Of a stretch of 64,000 nt of DNA, positions 11,201 to 22,600 are shown in pieces. The stretch's first letter is position 1. Each line of letters starts with the position of its first letter. The stretch spans positions 60,446 to 124,445 of the forward strand of contig JAPQWV010001107.1 of the NCBI GenBank assembly GCA_027422505.1, read 5' to 3'. Both the position numbers and the translations under genes were made by a program. The stretch comes from Craterostigma plantagineum. Lineage: Eukaryota > Streptophyta > Magnoliopsida > Lamiales > Linderniaceae. The notes beneath the pieces are model-generated. The model was not told where the DNA came from. It ran no database searches and saw nothing but the letters and a program-made list of their open reading frames with translations.

Positions 11201-11902
11201 TCATATCAGCGCCATTATCATCGGTGTGAATCTTCTCAACTTCAAGCTGCTTGGTATCCAAAATTTCACGATCCTATGATATCGCATATCAATATGCTTC
11301 GACTTCCCATGAAACGTCGGTTTCTTACTGAGATGAATGGCACTCTGGCTGTCACAGAATAAGACATACATTTGCTTATCAAAACCAAGCTCACTTATGA
11401 AGTTCTTCATCCAAAGAAGCTCTTTGCAAGTCTCTGTAACGGCAATAAACTCTGCTTCTGTCATAGACAAAGCGATACACTTTTGAAGTCTGGACTGCCA
11501 AGATACAGCTCCCCCTGCAAATGTAATTAAATAACCCGAAGTAGATTTCATCGTATCCACATCTCCGCCCAGATCTGACTCTGTATAACCAACAAGAATA
11601 GGCTCGTCAGAACCGAAACACAATCTCATGTTGGACGTACCTCGGAGATATCTCAAAATCCATTTCACAGCATTCCAATGCTCTTTTCCTGTATTAGACA
11701 TGAATCTACTAACAACTCCAACTGCACGAGCTAAATCAGGTCGAGTACACACCATAGCATACATAAGACTACCAACGGCAGATGAATAGGGAACTCTGTC
11801 CATAACTTCTTTTTCTTTCTCGTCTGTAGGGCACCGAGTCATGCTCAATCTAATAAAGGTAGCAAGTGGGGTACTCACCGGTTTAGCTCTCACCATGCTA
11901 AA
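11201..11902 (-). pseudogene. Copia B RNase H and RT end
   Basis: An open frame encodes RLSMTRCPTDEKEKEV, VPYSSAVGSLMYAMVCTRPD, the RNase H segment with YTESDLGGDVDTMKS, MTEAEFIAVTETCKEL and a HIDMRYHRI end. In the otherwise conserved S-T-E-A-E motif, Thr follows Met here. The 5' side ends at the Gypsy insertion; the codons resume at 21927. Compared with the same region of A (257-775) it is better preserved. Confidence 0.85.
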
Positions 11903-11907
11903 GTGTT

Positions 11908-13280
11908 TGACACGCTCAAATACTAGCAAGTGTACTAGGTCGTGCAAGTAGTAAAACGGACGAAGTCCGAGTATCGATCCACGAAGACAGCTTGATTAAT
12001 TCTAAGATATTAAACCTAATTCCAATTTAGACCAAGAGAATTTTTTTTTTTAGTTTTTGATGATTTAATTAAACAAGATAAAATCGCAAATATAAACTAG
12101 CGCAAATAAAATAGATGAGATAAAAATCATTGACGACGAACGTGATCAAGGCACATACTCGGCACGGATTAATCCTATGTATTCATGCAATCAATATTTA
12201 TTTAACCAATATAAACTAGTCAAGGTAGAAATTCCTAATATACGCGCTATCCGTTATTCACGTAACTAGCGACCCTATGCGATAATGACCAATCTCTATA
12301 TTCCTATAAGACTGCAATCACTTCACACGCCTTCCGCGTTATGAATTTCCCCGAGTTTAGACGCTTTCGGCGCCTAAGGTCTCGAAAACCACACGTACGA
12401 AACCGAATTCCATCTCTGGTCGGTTTTACGTCGTGGTGTCCTATATTTATTATTCTAACTGGTCTAATCACTTTTTCAGTCTCATAAACCAATCAAAATC
12501 ATGCACATGGTGATCAAGCATACGCAAGCATTAAACTCAAATATAGAACACGTAACTAAATTCATACGATTAAATAAAATACGAATAGCATTACTACGAA
12601 TTCATAATCCGGCCTAATACGGCCTCAATCACAAGAAAACTTAAGCTATCATATTAGGAAAATAAAAGCACAAAGATATAATAGAGAATAATAGAAAAAC
12701 TTCGCTTATCCCAGACGGAACGCCTCGCAAGCGTCGTCGCAGCTCTCTTTATTTTCTCCTCCAATCGCCGTGCAAAAGCTCTTTAATCTCAGCCGTAAGG
12801 TTCTGCCGTGAAACTTCTCTCTGATTCGCTGCCCTCTTTAATTCAGTCGCCAAGCTTGTTTAAATAGAAAAGGTCCCACCGACTTATAGCACTAATTCTC
12901 CAATTATTTTGCTCATATACGAATCTTTATGACTCATCGCGCATATCTAGGTATAAGGTGGTCTTTTCTCTTTCCTTCCAACTCCCTCGTAGCATATTTT
13001 GGTGGATCTTCTTTTGACTTATTCTCCAAGCATAATCGAATTCTTGTGGGCTTTGGTTATGCTTAAATTAAACTGAAAGCCCACAATACAATTCTTGTGA
13101 TGATTATAGCCCAATTCCCATAAACGTGCTAACGATGGCTCGACTTTGGTTCTTATTCCACGGTATCTGTCAAACAAGAAACAATGCACGTAAGGGTAGG
13201 ATATCCAAGTTTATTCGAATAAATAACGGCCGAAAATAAGCTTTTCGGGGTATAAAAACAGCATAAATCCCAACTTATCA
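11908..13280 (-). repeat. 3' LTR of Athila-like element
   Basis: 1373-bp LTR. By eye it differs from the 20551-21921 copy by about ten single-base indels and about five substitutions. The internal neighbour ACAACCCCCAAA (13281-13292) is, on the minus strand, the G-rich polypurine tract. Confidence 0.93.
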
Positions 13281-15010
13281 ACAACCCCCAAACTAGCTTC
13301 GATCGTCCTCGATCACAAAAGCGAAATAAAACCAAATCAAGTTAGGATTCTAGAACATCAGTCAATGAAATTCTCCTGCTTCATCTCAGAAAACGTAAAA
13401 GCATATAAAGTCGGAATAATCATCAACTAATGAACGATCTAGTCAAAACACGAGGCATGAGGTAATATGTCGAAATCTTATCATAGCATGAAAGACATTT
13501 CTAGAATCGTACTATGCATCAATCCACAACTCTCACATGGTTCGCTCAAGTCGCTCAAAGTGTTTTTCAAAGGGATTTGTATAGAAAACTCTCAATGCAC
13601 GACATGAAAAGATATTACTCTATGCTTGCAAATATATCACATCATAGTCACATAGTAGAAGTTATACACGAATCAAAGGGTCTTTCATCACAGGTTGTAA
13701 TGGGGCTCGGGTTTTCAAAGGTGCGTCGTATGGGAAAGTGAACCAAAAATATCAAACGTGTCAATCATCGAATCGCTCTTCTAAAAACTTATTTCGCTCT
13801 TCTAACATCGTGCCTACTTTCACTCGACTCATTTTTTTTTCTAACTCTTCTCTCTCGCCCCCTTTTTTTGTCTTAAACATTTTTTTCTTTTTTTCTTTTT
13901 TTTTTTTTGGAACCAGCTCCTCCCATCCTTTTTTTTTTCTATGTCTTATCAAAGGGAGAGATTTCTAGTCCGCTGCAATATTATGACGAGAGAGATCTAT
14001 ATCATAGGACGAGTTCATAACTAACATGCATCGACGATTAATTTCTTCTCAACCAACAAGCCACGATTCACGATATCGATAAATTAGCACGTTGATACGG
14101 GTCGTATAGGCTAAATTTGAGGCAATTAGGCTAAATATATGGGCTCCAATCAACAAATAAGTCAAATAAGGCTCAAAGGGGCTCACTAAGTGGTAAATAT
14201 GCAAGGTAAGGAAATATTTAGGCCAATGACTCAATCCTAGTGCCCTTCTCATTTTCGCATACAAAAATCCACATATAACCATTGACATGCATAACAGAGC
14301 AAGTTCGAAAACATTCAGTCCATGCGTGTCACACAAGAATAAACACCGAGCATGATGAGTTGCTCTGAATTCATCTCTGAAGGCTCAAAAACTCACATGT
14401 ATAGCTGGGTTTGTGCTTCATGATACGCAATATTCTCCTAAAGCAGTCAATGTAGCCAAATAATCATGCTAATATCACGGCAATGCAACATGTAAGACTA
14501 TCTCACTCAACTCGTCGAATCATATCACGACACGGTAAAGATTTTAAAAATTTTCATCATTGACAGGAGATTCCACAGATGACGTTCAAATCCCAACCTT
14601 CATCAGTTATACCCACTAAAAGACCGAAGTGCATCGATACCTAAATATGTAAGCATATAAATCTAGCATGTGTCACATCCCACCCCCAAACTAAATAGCA
14701 CATTGTCCTCAATGTGTAAACTAAATACAAAGAGAGAGTAGAAGTGACACTGCCCTGAATTTTCCGTTGATCGATGTAGAAGACTTTGTTGATTCGCAGT
14801 AAGCAAGCAACCATCGCGAACGGGCAACCCCCAAACTAGTTATGAGCTTGCGAAACAAACATGACTAGGCGCACCGTGAAAGCGAGTTTTATTAGAAAAG
14901 AAAAAAATAATACTTAGAATAATAGGACTAAATATAATATATGCATCGATAATACTTGGGTTGCCTCCCAAGAAGCGCTGTTTTTAAAGTCGTTAGCTCG
15001 ACTCTCGAGA
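13281..15010 (-). other. Non-coding internal 3' region of Athila-like element
   Basis: This 1.7-kb stretch lies between the polypurine tract and the integrase end. It contains a pyrimidine-rich block with long T runs at about 13830-13945 and no convincing protein. In Athila elements this is the position of an optional env-like gene; I see no such gene here. Confidence 0.6.
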
Positions 15011-15013
15011 TGA

Positions 15014-16059
15014 TCAGGGTGGCTTGGTGTCTAGGCTTGCTTTGGTGTTCTGGAGGTCCTTCAGCTCGCTGGTATTCTCTCCAGATGAGGTGTTCCTGAA
15101 AGGCACAGAACAACTAGAAGCAGAAAAGTTAGAAATTATGGGTTCCACAAGATATACCGATGTTGTTTCGCCAATTTTCCCTTCGTCATACAGCTTTAGC
15201 CGTTGTCCATTGACTTTGAGAGAGTCTTTTTCGTTCATAAGGATTTGCACTGCTCCGGATGGGAAGACTTGCTCTACTATATAGGGTCCGCACCACTTAC
15301 TCTTTAATTTACCGGGAAATAGGCGTAGCCTCGAATTGAATAAAAGGACACGATCGCCGACTTTGAACTCCCTTCTAATGATTTTCTTGTCATGCCACTT
15401 CTTTGTTCGCTCCTTATACAACTTAGCATTCTCATAAGCATTCTGGCGAAATTCCTCCATTTCGTTCAGCTGAAGCAACCTATTTTACCTGCTTCAGAAC
15501 AATCAAAGTTAAACTTTTTAATTGCCCAATATGCACGATGTTCTAACTCAACAGGTAAATGACACGCTTTTCCATAGACTAGACGAAAAGGCGAAGTCCC
15601 TATAGGGGTTTTATATGCGGTGCGGTACGCCCAAAGTGCGTCGTCTAACTTTAAGGACCAATCCTTCCTTGAGGCGTTCACCGTCTTTTCCAAGATCTGC
15701 TTAAGCTCCCTGTTGGAAACCTCCACCTGTCCACTAGTCTGAGGATGATACGGGGTAGAGACTTTATGCTTAACACCATACTTGGATAGCAAATTATCAA
15801 ACAATTTATTGCAAAAATGTGTACCGCCATCACTAATTATTGCTCGTGGTGTACCAAAACGACTAAATACATGCTTCTTAAGAAAACGAATGACAACTCG
15901 AGCATCATTAGTTCGACATGCTTCAGCTTCTACCCACTTAGATACATAATCGACCGCAACTAGAATATACTTATTAGAGCATGAAGTAGGAAATGGTCCC
16001 ATAAAATCAATGCCCCAAACATCAAATAACTCTACTTCTAACATGACATTTAAAGGCAT
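15014..16059 (-). pseudogene. Athila-like integrase (core and C-terminal part)
   Basis: The core at 15466-16059 shows [11 protein letters not shown] (first catalytic Asp), a second Asp in [12 protein letters not shown] and the catalytic Glu region [19 protein letters not shown], then [20 protein letters not shown]. After a frame change at about 15470 the C-terminal segment continues as KKWHDKKIIRREFKVGDRVL and KLKSKWCGPYIVEQVFPSG. The HHCC zinc finger lies upstream, near 16080-16240, in broken form. Integrase would insert the cDNA; here the frame is not continuous. Confidence 0.87.
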
Positions 16060-16109
16060 CTCATGTCTCCTAGATATAGTACCAGTACGCTGACAACGAT
16101 CGCATGAAG

Positions 16110-17068
16110 CTACGTATGCATGGGCATCCTTAAAAGAGTGGGCCAGAATAAACCTGATTGAAGTACCTTAAACGCTGTTTTCGTTGGTCCATGGTGTCCA
16201 CCCGTCAAACCAGAATGACAATGAAATAAAACGGAGTTTACTTCATCGACGGGAATACATCGTCGGATTACCTGATCAGAGCAAATTTTATATAGGAATG
16301 GATCATCCCACAAGTAGTGTTTCGCATCAGAAAGAAATTTCTTCTTCTGATGAAAACTCAAGCCTGTGGGAATCTCACCTGTAGCAGCATAATTTGCAAA
16401 ATCCGCGAACCAAGGCAATGATGTATCAATCAAAGCAAATAATTGTTCGTCAGGAAAATATTCATCAATAAGTAACTCCTTATCGTGCTCATGCAAGTTA
16501 TCTAACCTAGATAAATGATCAGCTATCACATTCTCAACACCTTTTTTATCACGAATCTCTAAGTCATACTCTTGAAGTAGTAAAATCCAGCGAATCAACC
16601 TTGGCTTAGCATCTTTCTTAGCAAATAAGTATCTAAGTGCAGCATGATCAGTGTAAATGATTACCTTATTCAACACTAGGTAAGAATGAAATTTATCTAC
16701 TGCAAATACCACGGCTAGTAACTCTTTCTCAGTAGTTGCATAATTCCTCTGTGCATCGTCCAGAGTTTTACTAGCGTAGTAATGACCTGAAATACCTTAT
16801 CCTTGCGTTGTCCTAAAACTGCACCTATTGCACCATCGCTAGCATCGCACATCAGTATAAATGGGAGTGTCCAGTCAGGTGCGACCATCACTGGGGCAGT
16901 GGTGAGTTTCTCCTTTAAGGTTCGAAAAGCCTGCAGACAATCATCAGTGAAGTTAAAAATAGCATCTTTAACAAGTAAATTAGATAATGGCTTAGCTATT
17001 TTTGAAAAATCCTTTATAAAGCGTCGGTAGAATCCTGCGTGTCCCAAGAAGCTTCGAACCCCCTTCAC
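16110..17068 (-). pseudogene. Athila-like RNase H and connection
   Basis: The part at 16715-17068 carries VRSFLGHAGFYRRFIKDFSK and the RNase H start LPFILMCDASDGAIGAVLGQ. After a frame change at about 16713 the segment reads [40 protein letters not shown] and DHLSRLDN, typical of a Gypsy RNase H and the linker to integrase. The catalytic Asp in CDASD is present. Confidence 0.87.
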
Positions 17069-17826
17069 TGACGCGGTGGTGGCAACTGCTCAATCGCGTC
17101 AACCTTGGCTCGATCCACCTCAATTCCTTTATGCGATACCTTGTGCCCGAGAACTATACCTTCCTGTACCATAAAATGACACTTCTCCCAATTTAAGACA
17201 AGGTTAGTCTCTTCACATCGTGATAGAACGGATGCTAAATTATCAAGGCATGTATCAAACGTAGACCCAAATACAGAAAAATCATCCATGAATATCTCCA
17301 TAAACTTCCCAACCATGTCATGAAAAATAGCAAGCATGCATCTCTGAAAAGTAGCTGGTGCATTACATAATCCGAATGGCATACGTCTATATGCAAAAGT
17401 ACCATACGGACAAGTAAAAGTCGTCTTTTCCTGATCCTCAAGTGCAATAGAAATCTGATTATAACCAGAGTAACCATCTAAAAAGCAGTAAAACTCATGT
17501 CCAGCTAGTCTTTCTAACATTTGATCAATAAAAGGGAGGGGAAAATGATCCTTACGGGTGGCATCATTCAATTTCCTATAATCTATGCATACACGCCACC
17601 CCGTAACTGTTCTCGTGGGAATCAACTCATTAGAGGCATTCTTAATAACGGTCATACCTCCCTTTTTAGGAACAACTTGGGTCGGACTAACCCATGCACT
17701 ATCAGAGATAGGGTAGATAATACCTGCATCCAAAAGCTTAATTACCTCCTTTTTCACCACTTCTTGCATCGCTGGGTTTAGGCGTCTCTGTGGTTGTGCG
17801 ACCGGCTTGTAAGAATCTTCCATCAA
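17065..17826 (-). pseudogene. Athila-like reverse transcriptase
   Basis: 253 residues are open and cover the RT fingers and palm: RRLNPAMQEVVKKEVIKLLD, WRVCIDYRKLNDATRKDHFP, GYSGYNQI, PYGTFAYRRMPFGLCNAPAT and the active site FMEIFMDDFSVF, whose two Asp residues are intact. The upstream join to protease (17823-17826) is out of frame by one base, and the downstream join to RNase H at 17065 is also broken. Confidence 0.9.
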
Positions 17827-18986
17827 ATCTTGTGCATGCAGACGGTCGGGCTTACTCCCTTGATGTCAGCAACCTTCCATGCGAATGCTCGTTTGTGTTC
17901 TCTTAGCACGCTCACTAGCTTTTCTTCCATTAGATCTGTCAAAGTGGAAGAAATAATCACGGGTAAAGTATCAAGAGCACCAAGGTAAACATATTTAAGA
18001 TGACTAGGTAAGGGTTTAAGTTCTAGAATCGGAGGGTCCTCGATTGATGGTCGAGGTTGCGTGGCTGATGATCGATCGATACGCTCTACTTTGGGCTTGG
18101 CCGACCTCCGATGAGGTGGGTTCGCTTCTAAGCTTGCTACGGTATCGGCCATTTCCTCGGACTCGTCTCCAACTAGGCATGCTTCCAATTTTTCCTTATT
18201 CCTGAAAATTTTAAAATACTCCAGAGCACATGCATCAATACTATCGATAAAGGAACAAGAATCGTCATCAGGAGGGTGTTTCATTGCTTTATAAACATCA
18301 AATGTAACTTTCTCATCCCCAACCTGTAGGATGAGTTTACCATTACCAACATCAATAAGAGCTCTTGCCGTATTCAGAAACGGTCTTCCTAAAATTAGAG
18401 GCATGTCGGTGTCTTCTTCCATGTCTAGCACCACGAAATCGGCTGGGAAGTAATGCTCTCCAACCTTCACTAGCACGTCCTCCACTACTCCTCGTGGGTA
18501 TGTGATCGATCTATCCGCTAGTTGGAGAATCGTGGATGTAGGCTTTGGCTCACCTATCCCTAGCTTTTTCAGAAGTGAAAAGGGTAACAAGTTAATACTC
18601 GCTCCTAAAGCACAAAGGACATTAGTAAATGATAATGAGCCTATGGAACAAGGAATAGAAAAACTCCCCCTATCTTTGAGCTTTGGTGGTAGCTTCCTTT
18701 GTAACACCGCAGAGCATTCTTCATTAAGGGCTATCGTCCCATATTGCTCTAGCTTGTTCCTATTTGATAGCAACTCCTTGAAAAATTTGGCGTACTTTGG
18801 AATCTGTAAAAGAGCTTCACAAAAAGGGATGTTAATTTCTAACTTCCTAAAAATATTAATAAAGCGCTCGAAGTTCTTATCCGGTTTTCCCCTTCGTAAT
18901 GCCGCGGGATATGGAGGTCGAATCTTGACTGGTGGGAGTGGGTCGACCTTCTTTTCCACTGCGAGAGAATCTAGCTCGGTCTCCAC
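17823..18986 (-). pseudogene. Athila-like aspartic protease region
   Basis: A 387-residue open frame links gag to RT. It has a conserved N-terminal block (PYPAALRRGKPDKNFERFIN), then a retropepsin-like domain with VLCALGASINLLPFSLLKKL and VLDMEEDTDMPLILGRPFLN. In related plant elements the motif at the start is D-L-G-A-S; here the catalytic Asp is replaced by Ala (codon GCT, one change from GAT). It ends at a stop created by an apparent one-base loss just before the RT start. Confidence 0.85.
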
Positions 18987-19212
18987 TTCTTCATCCCGCA
19001 GGTCCTTCCTATGGTCGTGATGAGTTGCGTCTTTGGTCGTGACCTTGCTTTCATCGTCGTTTTCGGTCTCCTTTGCTTCTTCTTCAACCTTGGTCTCCTT
19101 GGTTGATTCAAGCTTCTTCCCATTTCTCAGCTGAATGGCCTTAACGTGCTCTCGAGGGTTCTTTTCAGTGTCGCTTGGAGTGTGCCTGGCTTGCGCTCGG
19201 ACATTGAATTTG

Positions 19213-20426
19213 TTAGATGCCCGATTGTAGTCGCCAAACTTTGTATGTGTCCTCTATCTTGTTGAATCGTTCGTCTATCTTACGACTCTGATCGCCTTGA
19301 TAGCCCGCCAATTTCTCAAATGCTATCTCCCAATCGGCTTTTTGTTTTGTTGGTGGTCCACTCTGTTGATTTTGAGCTTCTGGAGGCTTTAAGTAGTGCG
19401 AGTTTCCGTACGACAAATTCGGATGGCCTCGCCAGCTTGGGTCGTATGTGTTGGAGTATGCATTCTTTTGCCTATTGTGGATGTAGTTCACCGCCTCAGG
19501 GTCCATGGAGTGTATCTGGTCTAACCTTTTATGTATGGCTTCGAGCTGCGCCTCCAACGAGCTACTTATCTCATGTACTCCAGCCGTCCGTCGGTCAAAT
19601 CATGCTCAGTATATCTTGCTGGGTAGGCTGCAATTCGCTCGATGGCCTGGAGTGCTTCCTCGTCGCCTAACTCCATAAAATTTTGTGTGCATCCGCCGTC
19701 GACGATCCTTTTATTTGGTGTGCTCAGCCCTAAGAAAAATGACTGCATCTGGACGCTCAGGGGTATGCTGTGGTTCGGGCATTGTCGCAGAAGGCTCTCG
19801 TATCTACTCCATGCATCGCTCAGGGATTCGCCACCTTCTTGTTTGAAATTCACTAGTAGGCTTCTAATCTCGCTTGTCCTTGACAATGGGTAATATTTGC
19901 CTAGAAAGCATTCTACTAGTTGCTCCCAACTAGTGATAGATGCATGTGGCAATGATGAGAACCATTCAGACGCCTTACCTGTCAAAGAAAAGGGAAAAAA
20001 TGTCAGTTTTATCACTTCTGTAGAGACGCCTGGATACTTAATAGTTCTGCAAATTTGAGTAAATTTCAAAATATGTGAATTTGCGTCCTCGTTTGTAAGC
20101 CCATGAAACTGTGCTGAACCCGTCACCATCTGTATAGTGACGGGTTTAATCTCGAAGTGATTATTCGGCCCTGGGGGAATGTCAATCGGATCGCTGTCAT
20201 CGAAAATTCCCGGAAGCGCTCGACTTAGTAAAGTGGGCCGTGGAGGAACCATCTGTTCTTCCTCGTGTTCTTGATTGTCCATCCTCAGCCTACGATTTCG
20301 ATTGTTACGCCGACACGTAGCTTCAATTTCTGCGTCAGTAGCAATGGTAAGTTCCTCGAGCTTCGTGTCATGCACTAATAGGAATAATCTGCGAAAGATG
20401 AAAAATCGATGTAAGCGAATAAGCAA
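19213..20426 (-). pseudogene. Athila-like gag
   Basis: The 19566-20426 part is a plant Gypsy retrotransposon gag: a Met at about 20282 (MDNQEHEEE) is the best start inside the frame. It continues with FEIKPVTIQMVTGSAQFHGL, ASEWFSSLPHASITSWEQLV, CFLGKYYPLSRTSEIRSLL and SLSDAWSRYESLLRQCPNHS. Past a frame break at 19560 the C-terminal part (19213-19557) continues with MEAQLEAIHKRLDQI and a Gln/Ser-rich segment. No zinc knuckle was found. Confidence 0.85.
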
Positions 20427-20526
20427 AAAAAATAGTAATAAAAAAAAATAATAATAACAATAATAATCGAGAAATAAACGTCTAAACTAAAACTCAGAAT
20501 AAATCCTAAAATTAATAATATAGCTA

Positions 20527-20544
20527 TCCCCGGCAACGGCGCCA
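20527..20544 (-). promoter_or_regulatory. Primer binding site complementary to tRNA-Asp
   Basis: On the minus strand the site reads TGGCGCCGTTGCCGGGGA, 18 bases complementary to the 3' end of plant tRNA-Asp (GTC). It is six bases from the 5' LTR boundary at 20551. This primer type is characteristic of Athila-type Gypsy elements. Confidence 0.85.
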
Positions 20545-20550
20545 AAAACT

Positions 20551-21921
20551 TGACACGCTCAAATACTAGCAAGTGTACTAGGTCGTGCAAGTAGTAAAAC
20601 GGACGAAGTCCGAGTATCGATCCACGAAGACAGCTTGATTAATTCTAAGATATTAAACCTAATTCCAATTTAGACCAAGAGAATTTTTTTTTTTAGTTTT
20701 TGATGATTTAATTAAACAAGATAAAATCGCAAATAATAAACTAGCGCAAATAAAATAGATGAGATAAAAATCAATTGACGACGAACGTGATCAAGGCACA
20801 TACTCGGCACGGATTAATCCTATGTATTCATGCAATCAATATTTATTTAACCATATAAACTAGTCAGGTAGAAATTCCTAATATACGCGCTATCCGTTAT
20901 TCACGTAACTAGCGACCCTATGCGATAATGACCAATCTCTATATTCCTATAAGACTGCAATCACTTCACACGCCTTCCGCGTTATGAATTTCCCCGAGTT
21001 TAGACGCTTTCGGTGCCTAAGGTCTCGAAAACCACACGTACGAAACCGAATTCCATCTCTGGTCGGTTTTACGTCGTGGTGTCCTATATTTATTATTCTA
21101 ACTGGTCTAATCACTTTTTCAGTCTCATAAACCAATCAAAAATCATGCACATGGTGATCAAGCATACGCAAGCATTAAACTCAAATATAGAACACGTAAC
21201 TAAATTCATACGATTAAATAAAATACGAATAGCATTACTACGAATTCATAATCCGGCTAATACGGCCTCAATCACAAGAAAACTTAAGCTATCATATTAG
21301 GAAAATAAAAGCACAAAGATATAATAGAGAATAATAGAAAAACTTCGCTTATCCCAGACGGAACGCCTCGCAAGCGTCGTCGTAGCTCTCTTTATTTTCT
21401 CCTCCAATCGCCGTGCAAAAGCTCTTTAATCTCAGCCGTAAGGTTCTGCCGTGAAACTTCTCTCTGATTCGCTGCCCTCTTTAATTCAGTCGCCAAGCTT
21501 GTTTAAATAGAAAAGGTCCCACCGACTTATAGCACTAATTCTCCAATTATTTTGCTCATATACGAATCTTTATGACTCATCGCGCATATCTAGGTATAAG
21601 GTGGTCTTTTCTCTTTCCTTCCAACTCCCTCGTAGCATATTTTGGTGGATCTTCTTTTGACTTATTCTCCAAGCATAATCGAATTCTTGTGGGCTTTGGT
21701 TATGCTTAAATTAAACTGAAAGCCCACAATACATTCTTGTGATGATTATAGCCCAATTCCCATAAACGTGCTAACGATGGCTCGACTTTGGTTCTTATTC
21801 CACGTATCTGTCAAACAAGAAAAAATGCACGTAAGGGTAGGATATCCAAGTTTATTCGAATAAATAACGGCCGAAAATAAGCTTTTCGGGGTATAAAACA
21901 GCATAAAATCCTAACTTATCA
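20551..21921 (-). repeat. 5' LTR of Athila-like element
   Basis: 1371-bp LTR, nearly identical to 11908-13280, followed by the GTGTT target duplication. Confidence 0.93.
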
Positions 21922-21926
21922 GTGTT

Positions 21927-22545
21927 GCAGTACCTTTTCGATGTACTTTTCTTGAGATAACCACAACTTCTTCTCTTTTCGATCACGTGTGATATTCATC
22001 CCAAGAATGCATTGAGCCGGCCCCAAATCCTTCATCGAGAAATGCTTGCTCAAGTCCTTCTTTAACTTGTAAATATGAGATGGCGAAGAACCTACAATAA
22101 GCATATCATCAACATAAAGTAACAAAATGATGATATCGTCGTCGGGGAATCTCTACATAAATACACAATGGTCAGTATCTTTCTTCTTGTACCCTTGTTG
22201 AATCATCACATATTCAAACTTTTTATACCATTGCCTCGGAGCTTGTTTCAAGCCATACAAGCTCCTTTTCAATTTGCAGACATAATTCTCCTTTCCTTTC
22301 TGAACGAAGCCATCGGGTTGCTCCATATAAATTTCTTCATCAAGATTATCATGAATAAAAGCAATCTTGACATCCATCTGTTCTATATCAAAATCAAGAC
22401 TCGCTGCCAAACCCAAAACGACACGGATAGAAGTCATCTTCACAACTGGTGAAAAAATCAAACTAAATTCAATCCCCTGCTTCTGACTAAAGCCTTTGTT
22501 CCTGGCTTTAATTTTGGAAGAAAGTGAGTGCTCTTCATGCTTCAC
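21927..22545 (-). pseudogene. Copia B reverse transcriptase
   Basis: Minus-strand segments encode [60 protein letters not shown], then LLYVDDMLIVGSSPSHIYKL and KKLWLSQEKYIEKVLQH. The last codons join those right of 11902 across the Gypsy element. A frame change separates the two parts. Homology to element A fades at about 22600. Confidence 0.85.
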
Positions 22546-22600
22546 CTTGTAAATTCACATGTCCTTTTAAGGCCCTCTTACATTTAGGAAGCTTCACCAG

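Larger units (their letters stand above)
11908..21921 (-). mobile_element. Athila-like Ty3/Gypsy retrotransposon nested in Copia B
   Basis: A 10.0-kb element with 1.37-kb LTRs (11908-13280 and 20551-21921) has ends TGACACGC...CTTATCA on the plus strand. A perfect 5-bp duplication GTGTT is present at 11903-11907 and 21922-21926. The primer site is complementary to tRNA-Asp. Internal order on the minus strand is gag, protease, RT, RNase H, integrase, then about 1.7 kb without coding before the polypurine tract, where Athila elements may carry an env-like gene. The FMDD active site in RT and the tRNA-Asp primer support the Athila branch. LTRs are nearly identical, so insertion was recent, yet the frame is broken at several one-base positions. 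Confidence 0.93.
10498..22600 (-). mobile_element. Copia LTR retrotransposon B (split by Athila-like element, 5' truncated)
   Basis: The 3' LTR (10498-11109) is followed by RNase H (11201-11902), interrupted in codon register by the Gypsy element at 11908-21921. The element then continues with RT (21927-22545). Homology to Copia A ends at about 22600, inside the integrase/RT linker, so integrase, gag and the 5' LTR are missing. The 64-bp gap between the LTRs of A and B shows no clear target duplication. Confidence 0.88.

Noticed and set aside
13830..13968. Open frame with Phe/Ser runs in the Athila-like 3' region
   Set aside because: It is a T-rich low-complexity tract; not an env-like protein.
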